Shown here: one piece after another, positions 29,960 through 44,900 of the stretch
Numbering within the stretch: the first letter of the stretch is position 1
Layout of the letters: every line of letters begins with the position of its first letter
From: Antedon mediterranea
Taxonomy: Eukaryota; Echinodermata; Crinoidea; Comatulida; Antedonidae
Direction of reading: 5' to 3'
Assembly (NCBI RefSeq): GCF_964355755.1
Contig: NC_092673.1
Coordinates: forward strand, 15,009,001 to 15,073,000
DNA: 64,000 bases
The notes under the pieces: model-generated
What the model saw: the letters and a program-made list of their open reading frames with translations, nothing else
Databases searched by the model: none
Told to the model about the DNA's origin: nothing
Position numbers and translations under genes: made by a program

Positions 29960-32900
29960 ATGGAGGAACCTAGAGTAATAGCAACCCGTGGACTGAAACA
30001 AGCGAATTTCTCTGTTGGAGAGAAAATTTTGTGTTATGAACCAGATGTATCAAAGGCGAGAGTGCTTTATGAATCAAAAGTAAGTATCAGAAACACAAAA
30101 TAATTGTGGCTAGGGCCTAGCGAGGCCCTGGCTGGTTAGTGTTTTATCTCTGTGTTTTGCGGGGGAGAAAGGTTGTAGTAGTAGTATAGTACACTACACA
30201 CTTACTTTAATGAGCGTTTGGCATGTCCACTTTTATTGTCCATAATTTGTAAAAGTTTACTTATTACAGAAATTAGCATAAATGTATGTAAAGAAAATAA
30301 ACGATAATATTTCGGCATTTCAGCAAGCAAGTAAAGTACAACATTCATTCAAGCAAGCAGGTACTAGGGCCTAGCTTAGTTAGGCTATCCTATCCTATGC
30401 TTACAGACAGACAAAAATGTTTTGTGATGTGCACTGGTTTTCTACTACTAGGCCTAGCCTAGACTCAATAAATTAATATCATTGTATTTTTTCTTGCACT
30501 GTTATTTTGTATCACTACAAATTACAATTAACTCATATTTTTTTAAGATGATGGATTGATGAATGTTGTATAATATAAATATGATTGATGAGACTTACAT
30601 ATTTAATTACGATTTTGTTTTCATAGCCAGGATTAAAGTTGGTTATATTTGCAAAGAATTAATGATTCAAAAGGATTACTTTGTAATTTCTGTCAACAAC
30701 CTTAGGCCTATTTTATTGGTGTACTGACTGCATATTTACAAATAGTGCAGCAGGAAAGATTGCTACAGTACTACACCACTTTTAATACTTACTAGGCCTA
30801 ATACTAGTAGTAGGCCTAACCCATGATGATAGATATACTACTGTCCAAAGCTCAAAGTAAATCATCATAGTCATACAGTATGCAGAATAAACTTTTTTTT
30901 AAACTTGGTTTTCCTAAGAATAATTATTTTTAATGCGCAGCCTTAATTATAAAGATGTATTGTCCCCCAAAAACATGAAAAATGAAGATTAATTAAATCA
31001 GACTTTGAATATGCTATTTTGTAGTTTTAATAAAATGAATCACTTCCGTAGAAACAAATGGAAACAAGTAATGTTTTCACTTATAAAATGGCACAATAAA
31101 TGGTTAAATTCAACCAAAAACCCATTGGCTGGCAGCCAATTTGACAATTTTTTTGCTTTAAATTACTGTTTTTTCAGGTAAATACATTTTCTTTCGATCC
31201 AATTTTTGGTCAAAGTGGATAAATATTATGTTACATTAAAATGACATATTCAACAAAAAATTTGTTAATAATTATTTTTCAGGGGGACAATACATCTCTA
31301 ACTAAAACATCGCTCTCAGTCAATACATTTAACACTTTTTTAAAGACAGTTTTTATGTAAATATATAATATTTATATATTTATACTTTCAGCTTCTGCTG
31401 CTTTTTGTATATGTTTTTTTATACCGAAATAAATAAATAAAAATAAACTAACCAGACTTGTTCACTGCTGTGTACATAAAGATTTAACATTCAGTTTCTT
31501 TAAGTACACCAAAAGCCCAGTTAATGCTAAAGATTCAGGACAGACAATAAAGCAGTATATTGACACAATTATTAGTACTATAGCAGCATTAGTACTAACA
31601 TAAAACTCATTCTCACTGTCTTGGACTACAGTATGTCATCTCAAATGAACATTACATCTTTTAAGAATAAATTTACGAATAATTATTAATGGATACTTGC
31701 TGACAATTTATGAAATAGTGTTTTTCATAATTACCAAATTTATAATTATTATATTGTATAAAGGAATTATTGAGTCATAGTGGCCTAGGTCGTTTTTGTT
31801 TTTCCTGACCTGTTTTTATTGGGTTTTGTTTTGGTCAAATAAATAAATGAAATGAAATACATTTTGTTTTAAAGATATTGGATGTTGATTGGACAAGAGA
31901 TGAAAAGGGAAAGAGAGTGCCAGAATATCTTGTCCATTTTAATGGTTGGAACTCCAGGTAAGATAATATAATTTATATATTATAACTTTTCAGTCATTTT
32001 TTTGCTATTAATTATGCTTTTATTGTTATACAGTAACCTGTTTTGTTGTAGATATTTGGTTTGGGAATCTGTTTTGAATTTTATACTAAAATTGTATATT
32101 ATATTATTATTAGTAGGCCTATAACTGTTTTTAGAAGCACTAGCTTATCTTGACAATATTGATAAAATTATGCCACATAGTATATAATTATATATTCCGA
32201 CCATACAGGTAAGGATATAACATTAAAAACAAAATATTCTTTCTATTTTGCTAGTTTTAAAGTGTCATCTGTAAATGGTTAATTGTAAACAGATATCCAG
32301 GATTAGATCCTTCTCATTGGTTAAATTGTTAGTTACCATTTCAACAATTGCATCACATTACATTCAACCATTAAAATATTATTTTTAATATTAAAATTAA
32401 TTTTGTTCTTTCTTCGGATTTTATGTTAGCATATTGTTGTACTTGTTCATGAGACAATTACAGAAGTCACAATTTTTTTAATCTATGTATAAACAATGGA
32501 TAATAAACTAATTTAAAAGTACTTGTAATTCCTATATTCTATGAATGACTGGATTTCAGTATGCATAGATTTTCTTTCCATGTTAGTACATTAATTCTGC
32601 ATCTTCTATTTTATAGGAATAAATTAGTATACTGTTTTTGCTCAATGTAATTGTAGTTCGTAATAGAACATATAATGTATAAAAAATCTAATGGATTCAA
32701 TTTTGATGACAGTTGGGATCGATGGGCTCCTGAAGAGTATGTACTTAAACACACTGAAGAGAATATAGACTTACAAAGAAGGTTGCAGGAAGATGCTAAA
32801 GACAAATTGTAAGTTTCTTTTTAAAAAAAACACTTACTCTGGTTTTCTTGAAAGTTAGGTTTTTGAATACATTTTAAATCGTTTTTAAAATAGTAGTGAG

Positions 32901-35900
32901 CTTTATGCAAGGATTTCTTAAGTAGTCAAAACATGAGCGATAATATTTCTCTAGTATGAATAAACATTATGCAGTATCGTGTCTTCTGATAGCAACCTTC
33001 ATCCCATGGGATACTGTATAACTTCTCCTGACTACACAGGCTTGCACTACTGTATACATACAGTATACTTTTTCACGCCTTTCTGTCAGCCAGTTGTTCG
33101 GTTGATATGTTGGTGTCTTAGCTTTCCATATATATACGGTATATTTTTGGAAGCGTAAATGCTCATTTAAGAAAAATACCGTATTTTATATACTGTATTT
33201 TCCCCACCAAATTTGTGGATAAAATACGGAATTTGTAAATTTATACCATATTTTTGGTACACTTTTCTGCTGCCAATTAAAAATACAGTATATTTTGATT
33301 TTCTGTAAGCTTTTTACACATGGATGGATAATAATCTACAGTATAGTCAACGAAAGTAAAGAACAACATCACAACATTTGCAAATAATCTGTTACAAATA
33401 ATTCAGGAAAATTAAAAAGGAACAAACAGGGAAAAATTTCATTTTTGAAATTTTGTTTAGCAAAATTGCTAATCAAACTGATTTTTGAGTCAAGAAACAT
33501 AGTTTTGTATTGTATTTTTTGCTACACAATTTTAGAAATGTGTAGCAATATTGTTGTTTTGTATAGCTTTTTGCTATGCTACACTGGCGAAATTATTCCC
33601 TGAAAAACAGGACACCGTAATTGTATACCTTATTTTGAGGATATGCAGCAGAAACAGGCCCCAAGTGAACACCTACCTTACTTGAATTGTGTAAAAAAAA
33701 AATTGGATTTTAGGTTTAAAGGCGTAACAGCTATGAGCGCTCACTGGCTAAACCCAGGGGCCCTAGTGCTTAAGGGCATGCTACTACCCAGCATTGGAAA
33801 GCCCCTTAGGAGTGCTAAGCCTTGCTTCCTGCGTTACGCCACTGTTTAGGTTGTAAACATAATACAGTCGACTCCGCCTAAGTCGAATCTAATGGGACCG
33901 GTATAAAAATTCGAGTTACGCGAACTTCGACTTACAGATTTGCCAAAAAAATGCTAGGCCTAGGTTCACTCACTAGCTGCGCTATGGCTAGGCCTATTGT
34001 GGACCCTGCCCTGTCGCGATCGCGGCCCACGCGATGAGCCTTCTTGAATTGAATTTGCTTAGCTAGCTAGCTAGGCCTAATAAATGCTAAGCCTCTTTAT
34101 CGACAATGATAAACTGTATTTTTCCGAAACAATACAAAAACGTATAATAAATACATTTCGGTTCTTATTCGAAATCGGTATCTATTGTTTATTGCCATCT
34201 GTCTAGCACAAAATAGGTACCCACAAAACGCCGCTCAAGTTCTCAACTCTGAAACAACTCATACTATACACTATACACTAGCGCGAGTTGTAGGACGCCG
34301 CCTATACTATACAACCTGCTTGAGAGAACCGATATGGTCCCACATTTTCCCCTCTGTTGTTTGTTTATCGAATTACGTACGTTTCATCGGCTTTTTTAAC
34401 GCGTTGTTGCCGCGTAATTTGTGACTTCGACTTATACAATATAAATCACTAAAGAATGTGTGTATTCGGACCGCAAAAAGACGTCGACTTAGACGAATTT
34501 CGACTTAGAAATATTCGACTTCGAAATAAAAATTACACAGTAATGTATAGGAAAGAATTGGGACTTTCCTAAAAATTCGACTTTCGCGATTTTTCGACTT
34601 ACGCGAATTCGACTTAGGCGGAGTCGACTGTAATAGAATATAGCATTGACTTTGTATTGTAATGATCCAATGTAATGAACATCATTGCCTGCAGTCATAT
34701 AAAGGAAGCTAGATTAGAAAAGATGTGGTTTAAAAAAATTGATATACAATACATACAATAATAATAAAGTTCATTATCCTTCAAGTAATGTTGTTGTCAC
34801 GTTTAGACCAGGATTCAATCAACATGACATGGTTTTTTTTTTCTATTAAAAAATAATTAATTCTGTATGGTTTGCTTGGTCAGCTACTGCAATGGCTATT
34901 TCATAAATCATGCACATTATAATATAATATGAGTCAATGTACAGTAGGTAGTTCACTGAGACCACAAACATTCATTGAAGAAATGAAGTTTTACTGGCTG
35001 AGGTTAAATTTCAATCCCAGAGCTATAAAAAAAAGGTAATACCTTAATTGAAATAACTTAAATTACGGTATTGTTTGCTTTAGCAAATAGTATGCCTTGG
35101 ATCAAGGCAATCAGAATATTGTATTGTACTTAAATTGGGTTTTTGTACAGTATAGTAGTACATCACAAGAATGGATGAAAACTGTTTTCACAACTCTTTT
35201 CCAAAATAAAATGGTATGGTGTACCAAAAAAAAAAATACATATCCCACCACATTACTGTGTGATACATAGTGCAAATGTACTATACATACTGTAGATCTG
35301 ACAGGACCATGTGTGTGGTTGGTTCTGTGAATTTTAAAGTTTTATCGTGGGAAAAAAAAACATTCTTAGAAAAATTGATTTTTAGAAATGGGCCCTGTTT
35401 CTGCTGCCAAATAAATACCGTATTTAATACGTACCGTAACGGTATTTTTTGACAGCGGAAACGGCGCTCATAAGTAAAATACCGTATTTTGTATACCAAA
35501 TTTGTGGATAAAACACGGTATTCTAAAATTTATACCGTATTTTCTGTAACCATTTCTGCTGCCAATAAAAAATACCATATTTTTTTTTACCTGCGACATG
35601 AGGTCAACATCATGTTTTTATTTTCTGTCGCTGTCAGCTGTTTTACACACGTGTATAGATATATTCGGTGAAAATGTGGAGCAAAGAAGTCACAGTATTT
35701 ACTACATAATCTGTGTAGGAGGGAGGGGAAGCTAAAATGTCAGGTCAACTAAAAGGTAATAAAAGGGACAATCCCATTTAAAGACATTTCTAAAAAAATA
35801 TAGCAGGAGTACGTAATAGACGTCTCTCCAAAGCAAGTAAACTTAAGGCTGAAGAGCTTGCGAAAGCAGTACAACATTGCAAAAGACAATAACTCGGGGA

Positions 35901-38900
35901 GGGAACAAATTACTTGTCCCCATTTCGATGTCTTCTGTGCTCTCACAACATCTCTATCACTAGGACTAGGCTGTTAAAAGTGAGGCGTAAAACTTCCTTT
36001 TAATTATCGATCAAATAAATGAATGACAATTTGGGTAAAAAGGATGAATTTTAACACGACCACCCAAGAAGTATTGTTAGCAGAAACGGGGTACTAAAAA
36101 ATATGGTATAAAAAATACCTTATTTTATACCATATTTTGAGCAGTTGCAGCAGAAACAGGCCCATGGATACACGATATATGGGCCTATGTCGCCCTTTGG
36201 AACAGTTTTACTTTAATCGCTTAATTTAATGCTGCTCTGAAAACTCCTCTTTTCTCTATTAAGTTTTCCACTTTCCATTTCTTTGGGTTTAAGCGAAATG
36301 AAGCTTTGCATAATGCTCTATTCATAAGCCCCATTTATTATTATTATTAATTACATTTTTGTGTAAAAGTAGCATTACTTGCATAGAATTCTCATAAAAT
36401 ACTTTGATATTTAAACATCCTACAAATTTGCTTTGTTTTTAACTCTGGTCTATCCCTGCTAAATTAATAATTTATGATCCAACTTATCCAGAGGAGGTCC
36501 TGTAAGTTTCATAAACACATCTTTACATTGTAGTCTAACCTCTATCATCATCTTTCCACTTGGTTGCTTATAGAAACCATTACTATCGGGCTAATTAGTT
36601 ACAGAAGTCAGTGAACCTAATATCATGAATTGTGGATTGAATCCGCCAGATCTGTTAATAACAAAATCCTGATTGTCTAATTGGTTTGGCTTAGTCTCAG
36701 TTTAATAGTGGATAGTACTGTAAACGATATCTTGTCCAGTTTAAAGATAAACAATGAACATGTGTTTACTATAGTTCTTATCACTAAAGACAACTTTACT
36801 AAAGGTAGTAGAGCTGTTTTAGAGCTCTGCATACTGTATCACCGAATAAACTGTTTATTTCAAAAAGTAAAATTTTTAGATCGACAACATTTCTGCTAAA
36901 TTTGTACTCCCAAATAACTGTTTGAATTTGTGTTGAAGGAGGTTAGTAAGTTATTTAGACATAGCAACTTGAAATAGGATGACTTGACACAGTCCTAACT
37001 GCAGATTAAATTGTTATTGTTTCACCCCACAATAGGTAACACACAGTGGAATTTGAAATAGGTTTAACTACAATGATGACTTTTTACATTACAGTCCTAC
37101 TGTAGGTTCTGTTTTTATCATTTCACCCCACAATAGGTAACACTTAGTTTACTATACAGTACTTACTGGCAATAGAATTAAACGTTTTTATATACTGAAC
37201 TCCATTATTTAAAAAAGGCCCATTACTTCCGCAAGAGTGAACCTTACAAAATGAAATTTTGTTGTTGTTAGCCATTTTGCTAAATACAATGCAGTACAGT
37301 TTAGACTCAAACAGTACTCCAGGCATTTACACCAGCTTCACATATTGTGTGTGTTTTTATAATAAAACAAGCTAATATTTTTGGTATTTTTCTAGAGCGA
37401 TATTACTTTTTTATCACCAGACCAGACTGTTCATAACTATTCATGCTGAGTTTAGACGTGCCATTTTATACAATCACAAAACAAACTCAAGGACACATTT
37501 TATTTTTGATTTTCCCTTTTTTCAATAAACTACTACACAGGTCCTGTTTCGGGTGTCACGAAACCTAAGACCATGAAAGATAAGACCCCCTAAGACCTAA
37601 GATCACGAAAGCTAAGATCCAAGAACTAAGATTACAAATTCTAAGATATACAGTACTACAGCTTAAAAACAATACTTGTTTATCCATACATAATTTTAAA
37701 CATAGTAGGTTTCATTTATTACCATAAATATAATTAAATACTACCGCAAAACATAGATAAACTCGCGTTATTTTCGCCCGTTGAGTAAACTCCCTCCCGC
37801 CGTCCCCGCAGTCAAGTACACGGAAAATGATGACGGTGGTACGTTGGTACGTTCCCACATGAGGGCGTGGTTGCGGACGGGTTCATTATAATACAGGGTG
37901 TTCTAGGAACTTTTCACTTTCGTATCTAAGCCCTCCCTCTGGAGAGCACGGGCTATTGTCGGTTTATACAGGTAAGCTAGCACTCATAGACTACTAACAC
38001 CACTACTGGTTTGTGTATTTTTTTTTTACAACAAACAAACTTGACGGGTTGTTTGTTGGTATATATTTACTCCATTGTGTTGGTTCAGAGGATGTTTTTC
38101 TTTCGCACACTGCCTTTCTTGTATTTTGACTCCAAATTTGTTAACTAACTTTATCCTGAATACCACACTTTAAAATTAGGACTTATAAGTACTTTCAGAA
38201 GGAGAAACACATAAAAACAAATAAATAAATCCTTTGAATAAATTGATGATTTTACAGACGTGTTTCTTTGTATACTGTAACTCCTCCCATGCTCAATGTT
38301 TTTGTTTCTATGGAGCGCCAAAAGAGCAACAATAATAGTACAAATATAAAAACAGAAAGAAAACGAAACAAAAAAACTTATTATCATGATTTTTAAATTA
38401 AAATTTATTTGCGAGTATTTATTTCTTCGTACTAGCATGATTATACTATTATCATTACAATTTTAATTTTACATTGCTCCATCCACACTGTAGATGGACT
38501 CCACAGAGTTTTCAGCCCTCTATATAATTTTTGCTCTTTTGACGTATCATAGAAACAAAAACATTGAACATGGGGTAGGCCTACTGTACTGTAGGCTAGT
38601 CATGCGAAATTTGCAAACAGTATTTTTGCGAGAAAAATGTCTGTAAAATAATCAATTTAAAAATGTATTTGTTACTTTTTATGTGATTCTTTTTCATAAA
38701 AGTGCTAATTCTAAGGTTTTTGCATGAGAAATTTGTAACAGAGAGCTCCAGTGAGTGATGCCCGCCCTCATAAGGGCGGATGTATACATACTAAATAAGA
38801 CTTGATTTAATAGATATTATACATGTCACATTAAATAAAATTATGATAATAGTTTTTGCAATTGTAAACTATTTTATAATACATATTTATTAACAAACTA

Positions 38901-41900
38901 GTGTACATTCACTTTTACAGACAATTATTTACTAACATGCTAAGTTAGTTCACAAAAAAGGCCTAACACAGCAACACCAAAAATCAACAAATCGTTACTC
39001 AGCACGGCCTATTCTTTACCATTGCCGTGTACTACTCTACGTGGTGTTCAGAATAAATGTTGGGAGTTAAAATACAAGGCAGGTGCGAAAGATAAATATT
39101 TGTAATCTTAGTTCTTGGGTCTTAGCTTTCGTGATCTTAGGTCTTAGGTGGTCTTAGCTTTCGTGGTCTTAGCAAAGAATATATATCACAAGAATGAGTA
39201 TTCCGCGATTTTTGCATGAGAAATTTGTAACAGAGAGCTCCAGTGAGTGATGCCCGCCCTCATAAGGGCGGATGTATACATACTAAATAAGACTTGATTT
39301 AATAGATATTATACATGTCACATTAAATAAAATTATGATAATAGTTTTTGCAATTGTAAACTATTTTATAATACATATTTATTAACAAACTAGTGTACAT
39401 TCACTTTTACAGACAATTATTTACTAACATGCTAAGTTAGTTCACAAAAAAGGCCTAACACAGCAACACCAAAAATCAACAAATCGTTACTCAGCACAGC
39501 CTATTCTTTACCATTGCCGTGTACTACTCTACGCCCGTTAAATTAAGTATTGTTTTTATGATATAAATTAGTATAATTAAAATACATGTTATTAATAGGA
39601 CAAAATGTTAAATGTCATTAACATTTATTTGTTTTACCAGAAACAAGTTAAATATAGGAATATTATTAACTATCCTTCGTGAAAACGCGTAAACACCGGT
39701 TGATAAAGCAAACTTTTTACAATGCAGTTTTTACTAAATAAATTGCATAAAACGAACAATTAAATATCCAAATAGTATTTAACATGATGTTGGCATGTAG
39801 TTAATAACATTTTTTATCATGAAAATACTACCGGTGGTCTAGCTTTTGATTATTGAAACCGTCACAAAAAGTTGTATACATCCCAGATACATCCACACTT
39901 ATGGCGGCGCACTACCACATCATGGACAATATTGCTGTTACAGGGAAAATCGCGGATTACTCATTCTTGTGATATATATTCTTTGGTCTTAGGTTTTGTG
40001 ACACCCGTCCTGTTTCTGATGCATAAAAATAACTGGTTAAAAACGGTGTGAATAGATTTACCCCAAAACAGTGGTAACATAAAGAACATCATACAGTACA
40101 CTAGCTATAGGCCTAGTCTTGTGTACTATTTGCTACATTAGTTGTTGTCTTTCTTTTTTAGCAGAATCCATTATTACAAATTGGGAAAGACCTGGTATTT
40201 TTGTTGAAAAGTTGTCTTGCTTTCACGATCAAATGAAAGTTGGTGCATCACAGAAGCAAAACAAAAATATTAATCTGCACGCAATGCATCCTGGTATTTA
40301 CAGCGGGCTGCTTAAATGATTAGAATCAACTTATTTTTCACATTTTTACCGTTTAAACTTAAAGACAAAACAATTATTGATAGGCCCCATATATATTTAT
40401 TTTTACCTAAAACGCAGTTTGTGACATTTAATTTGATCACAAAAAAAACGTAAGGAAAGTGTCTTTAACTATCAGTATTGACCATTCAGATGATAGAACA
40501 CACATTTGATAATAAAGTTATAATAATCTAAAAAGCTTTACATGATACAAAGTACAAACATTGTACTGTAACCTGTTTTAATTTGAACTTGTAATGTAAT
40601 AATCCACCAGAGATGATATAGCCTAGAGTAAACCTGCTTTGTTTTCAAATTATTCTTAATTACATCGGATTTAATATTCCTATATCAAATTAATGCATCA
40701 TTTGCTGATTTCACAAACACATTCAGTCTTATTTTCGTCGTTAAAAAAAATGTTGATGTGAGTGTTCGTGGTTTGTACTACGTGATCATGAGACAATACA
40801 CTCAGTACTTGAAACTAGTTTCCTAGAATTCATAAAACAAATATATAATGTTGTGTGTGTACAGCAAGATGTGTTTGTTGTCTTTGCTGGTAACAATTCT
40901 GCTGGTTTTGTTTAGACTCCAACAAATTCTAATTTTATTGATGTTGGTATTCTGTATTTTGCCCACATATTTGTGGCAAAGTATTTCTGTACCTTAAAAA
41001 CATAAAATAGCCATTGTTGTGGATGTGTTGATTGATTTCTCTTCTTAATAAGAATTGAATACTATAGTCTCTTTATCTGCGAAGCCAAAAAATACTGTAT
41101 ACTATTATTAAGGCAATGTGAAAAAAAGTCCACTCCCTACCTCCGAATATAGCACCAGCGATTTTAAATTATTTTTTACTTGCTGATCAACTTGAACGAC
41201 AGAATTAACTGTGAAAGTCCCATTTGAAAACTTACTTTATAAACATACCATAACACACAAAACATAACATTTTGTCCATTCTGAAATTAACTGGTTTCAA
41301 ATCCTGTTTCAAAGCTATTTTTATCAAAAGACTACTCAGATTTTGTCTATATGGTCTCAATTTACAAGCATTTGGATAAAGTCAATAAACATATATCATA
41401 ACCCACAAAACATAACATTTTGTCCATATGGCTACTGTAAGTGGTAGATATACAATTAACAGAAAAACCTTCTCACTTTTTTAAAAAAAGGACGATTGAC
41501 AATTTATTTTTTTTAAGTGGCCTAATATTAATAATGTTACTATTGAGATTCAGATTTGTATAATTGTTTCTTATACAAATTCAGGTAAGACTTTAATTAC
41601 AAAAATACAATACTGTAGATATAAAAACGTAAACATTAAAAATATACAGATAAAGCCTGGATAAAGCAATTAAAATAAGTTCAGAATAAAGTTATTCTTC
41701 ATTCATTCATTTACTGACATTATACACATGAATAAGTAAGGTAGGGATGGATGACAATATTATTATTAATGATTTGTTCTGCATATCAAACATTAACAAA
41801 ACAATGGTTTTTATGAATTAACCTCATATTTATTAAAATGTATTTTAAATTGGCATGCTGTGTGAAACCTCATTCATGTTCATTTTAAAATCATATTATT

Positions 41901-44900
41901 GGTACCTCATGGTAATGACAAGCTGCTTCATTCAAAACACTATACAAAGAGCTAGATGATTAATGAATGAATGCTATTAGATGTAGGTTCGTTGAACCTT
42001 TGTCTAACCACAGACTTCAGCATAAGGTCCAGTGCTTAGATTACAATGTGGTTTGACCTTTGCAGGAAGTAGAGTAATGTTGGGGTCGTTGGCATGCATA
42101 CAATGATTGGATAGTGACCGAATTGTTAATGATAAATTTCCATAATTTGTTTCTTGAGTATAAATATCAAATATTCATCTAATGTACTGTATTGAGTTTG
42201 TGATTGCTTTCATTCGTAGACATCTCGCTTTATAAAGATGATTTACTCGTTAATTATTCAATATCCGTTAATTCATGTTGTGTTATAAATAAGATCATTG
42301 GCACTATAAATTATCAATGGTTGTATCTACAGGTTTTTTACCCTTTAACTTGGAATAAACCACATTCTTTTTTAATTTGTCTAATATTCTGATAATGAAG
42401 ATATTCTTTAAAAAATATATCAGTCACAGTTTCTATTGTCAATTATTCAATGTTAATTTTAAATGAATAATTGTTTCCAATATTTTTTAAAGTGTATTTG
42501 TAATATATAATTTGTAATTGATGATTGTTTTTATCTTTCAGGAAAAAGAAGAAAAAGCCTTCTCTAAAGGAAAAGGTTGATGCAGCTAGAACTCCTGTTG
42601 AAGAAGAAGGTAACTGTGTATTTTAATTACAGTATTTATTTGACGCAAAATACTGTAATCCCATATGTAGCTGTCCATTAGCAACATCTCCTAATCGTGT
42701 TTACATTATATTAGTTTTTCTTATTTCATTTCTAAAGACGATGAAAGAAAATGTTACTAGTATATGAGACCAAAAGAGATGGTTTGACAAAATTTACTGT
42801 AAATACTCTGCTCATTTGTAAGCGATACAGTCAAATTAGAGCGGCACCTCATAACAGGCCTTGTTGTATCTTGTAACTTCAATATTTGCATATAATTTTG
42901 CTTTATATACAAAGACTATTATTTTGTCACACACTTCCTGGAATGTAAACTGTAAATGTATTTCCTGCCTAGTAAAAAAAGTGTGTTGTTTTATTCAAAG
43001 TGTTTGCTAGTCTTTGTTATTTCTGTCTGATCATCGTACTCTGCTTCTATTCTCATTGTCTGTACAACCTGCATTTTTTTTATCGTCAGTTGTAACCTTT
43101 AGATCATATACCTTTGTACAGTGTTTCACATCGGGAATACATATTTACATTTTTTTCTATCGTTATTTAAAATTATGTGTAAAACACCAATAAAAGGTAA
43201 AATATGAATATAAAATTATAACAAATAATTGTAAAACATTCAATTAATTTAAAAAAAGTTACTGTACTGTTCAAATATTCACTGGATTTGTACATAAAAC
43301 GCATTTTAAATTTACAGGAGAAAATTTAACATGAATAATGGGTTTACAAAGAAAATACTATGTATGGACAAGGAAATTAAAGTAAAATTTAATTTAATAA
43401 ATTAATGGGTCATATATCCATCTCATTTTACCCCCCAAAAAAGACATTTTTAAACCCTACATCCTTCAATTTTGGTGAAATTTGGGGTATGGATAATTTA
43501 AAACGAGTAAAACTCAATTTCACTTTTTTAAACTACAATACAAAAAATGAAAGGGTTTTGTTTTTTATTTTAATAATAATGAAAAATTAAAATTGAGATA
43601 TTCTGATAATTTCCACAAAATTAAAAAATGTACAGCAGTTTCTTTTTACTTTGATTTTATATTTTATAGAAGGACATATGGAGACAGACTATACCAGTTC
43701 AGTTAGTGATGAAGAAAGCAGTGTAAGTACATTGATTAATGTTTAAAAAAAATATTTTTACCAGTTTTCTATTAAATCTCTAAAAATGATACAGTCAACT
43801 CCCCAATACCGGACACCTTTGGGCTGGCCTAATATGTCTTGTTTTCTGGAAAGTCTGGTATTTGGAATGTGTTTCTAATGGTAACCATGATTTTGGGACA
43901 TTTTGGAGCTCAAGAAAAGTCTGGTATAGGGAGAGTTGACTGTATTCAATTGTAATTTCACTATTATATTATCAGTATTTATCAAAAAATTATCATTTAA
44001 CAAAAATGAACATAATTTGAGTACAAATTAATGTGTGTTTTTTGTTTTGGTTTAACAACAGGATTCTAGCAGTGATGAAGAAGACAAAGAAGTACCCATT
44101 GTCATCCCACCAGCACTAATATCAAAACTAGAAGAAGATTGTTATACAATCAATTGTAAACATAAGGTGAGGCAGGAGTATTTAAGAGTCCCCCAGTGGA
44201 TGGTGTTTGTTTGTTTGTTTTATCTTTATACTGGGTAACCTCTTCAGTCAAAGACTGATCTCCCAGAGGGCCCAGTTGGTGATCAGTGGCTGTGATGTAC
44301 TAATACACCGGGGTAACCCCCTACTCGTCTCGAAAGATGTACTAGGTTCTTTAAAGTGCACACGAGCAAGTTGTGTACACTGGACCTACGGTTTATAGTC
44401 CTTATCCGATAAGACTCGTTCTACCACCAGAACCATGGAGTGAGTGAGCCTCGAACCCCTGCCGATGTTATGGCTACGTGATTACGGTTCCACTGCCATA
44501 ACCGCTCGGCCACTCACTCACCTGGGAGACTTGCTGATCCTCACATCCACAGTATGGACTTTGACCCCCATTCTACTTTACTGCTGACAAAATAATTAGT
44601 GTTATCAATGTTGTTGCAAAGGTATATTTAAAACAATTGAAACTATGCCTAGAGCTACCCTTTGCAATACCATTGTTGTAGTGTAATAATAGTAATATCC
44701 TGGATGTATAAGATGCTAAATGTTTTGAAACCGTTAAGCGCTGTACATATTATTACCCAATCAGAATAGAAACAGACTCTCATAATGCAACTAGTGATCA
44801 ATAATTGATAAAGTGTCCAGTATTTACAGGAATCTGTAGCTACTACTAATACCAATAATAATGATAATACAGCATTTGGTTGTATTTCAGGGTACCTACG

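Larger units (their letters stand above)
37550..40007. mobile_element. 2.46-kb TIR element with 8-bp target duplication
   Basis: Ends CGGGTGTCAC...GTGACACCCG extend to about 23 bp of inverted repeat with one mismatch (through AAACCTAAGACC). TCCTGTTT flanks both sides (37542-37549 and 40008-40015). AAGACCTAAGATCACGAAAG near the left end reappears inverted at about 39115-39175. The block TATATATCACAAGAATGA (about 39180) is inverted near 39965, and a 325-bp segment is directly duplicated. No transposase is recognised. An 8-bp duplication fits hAT- or P-like elements, but the ends are not typical of either. Confidence 0.72.
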
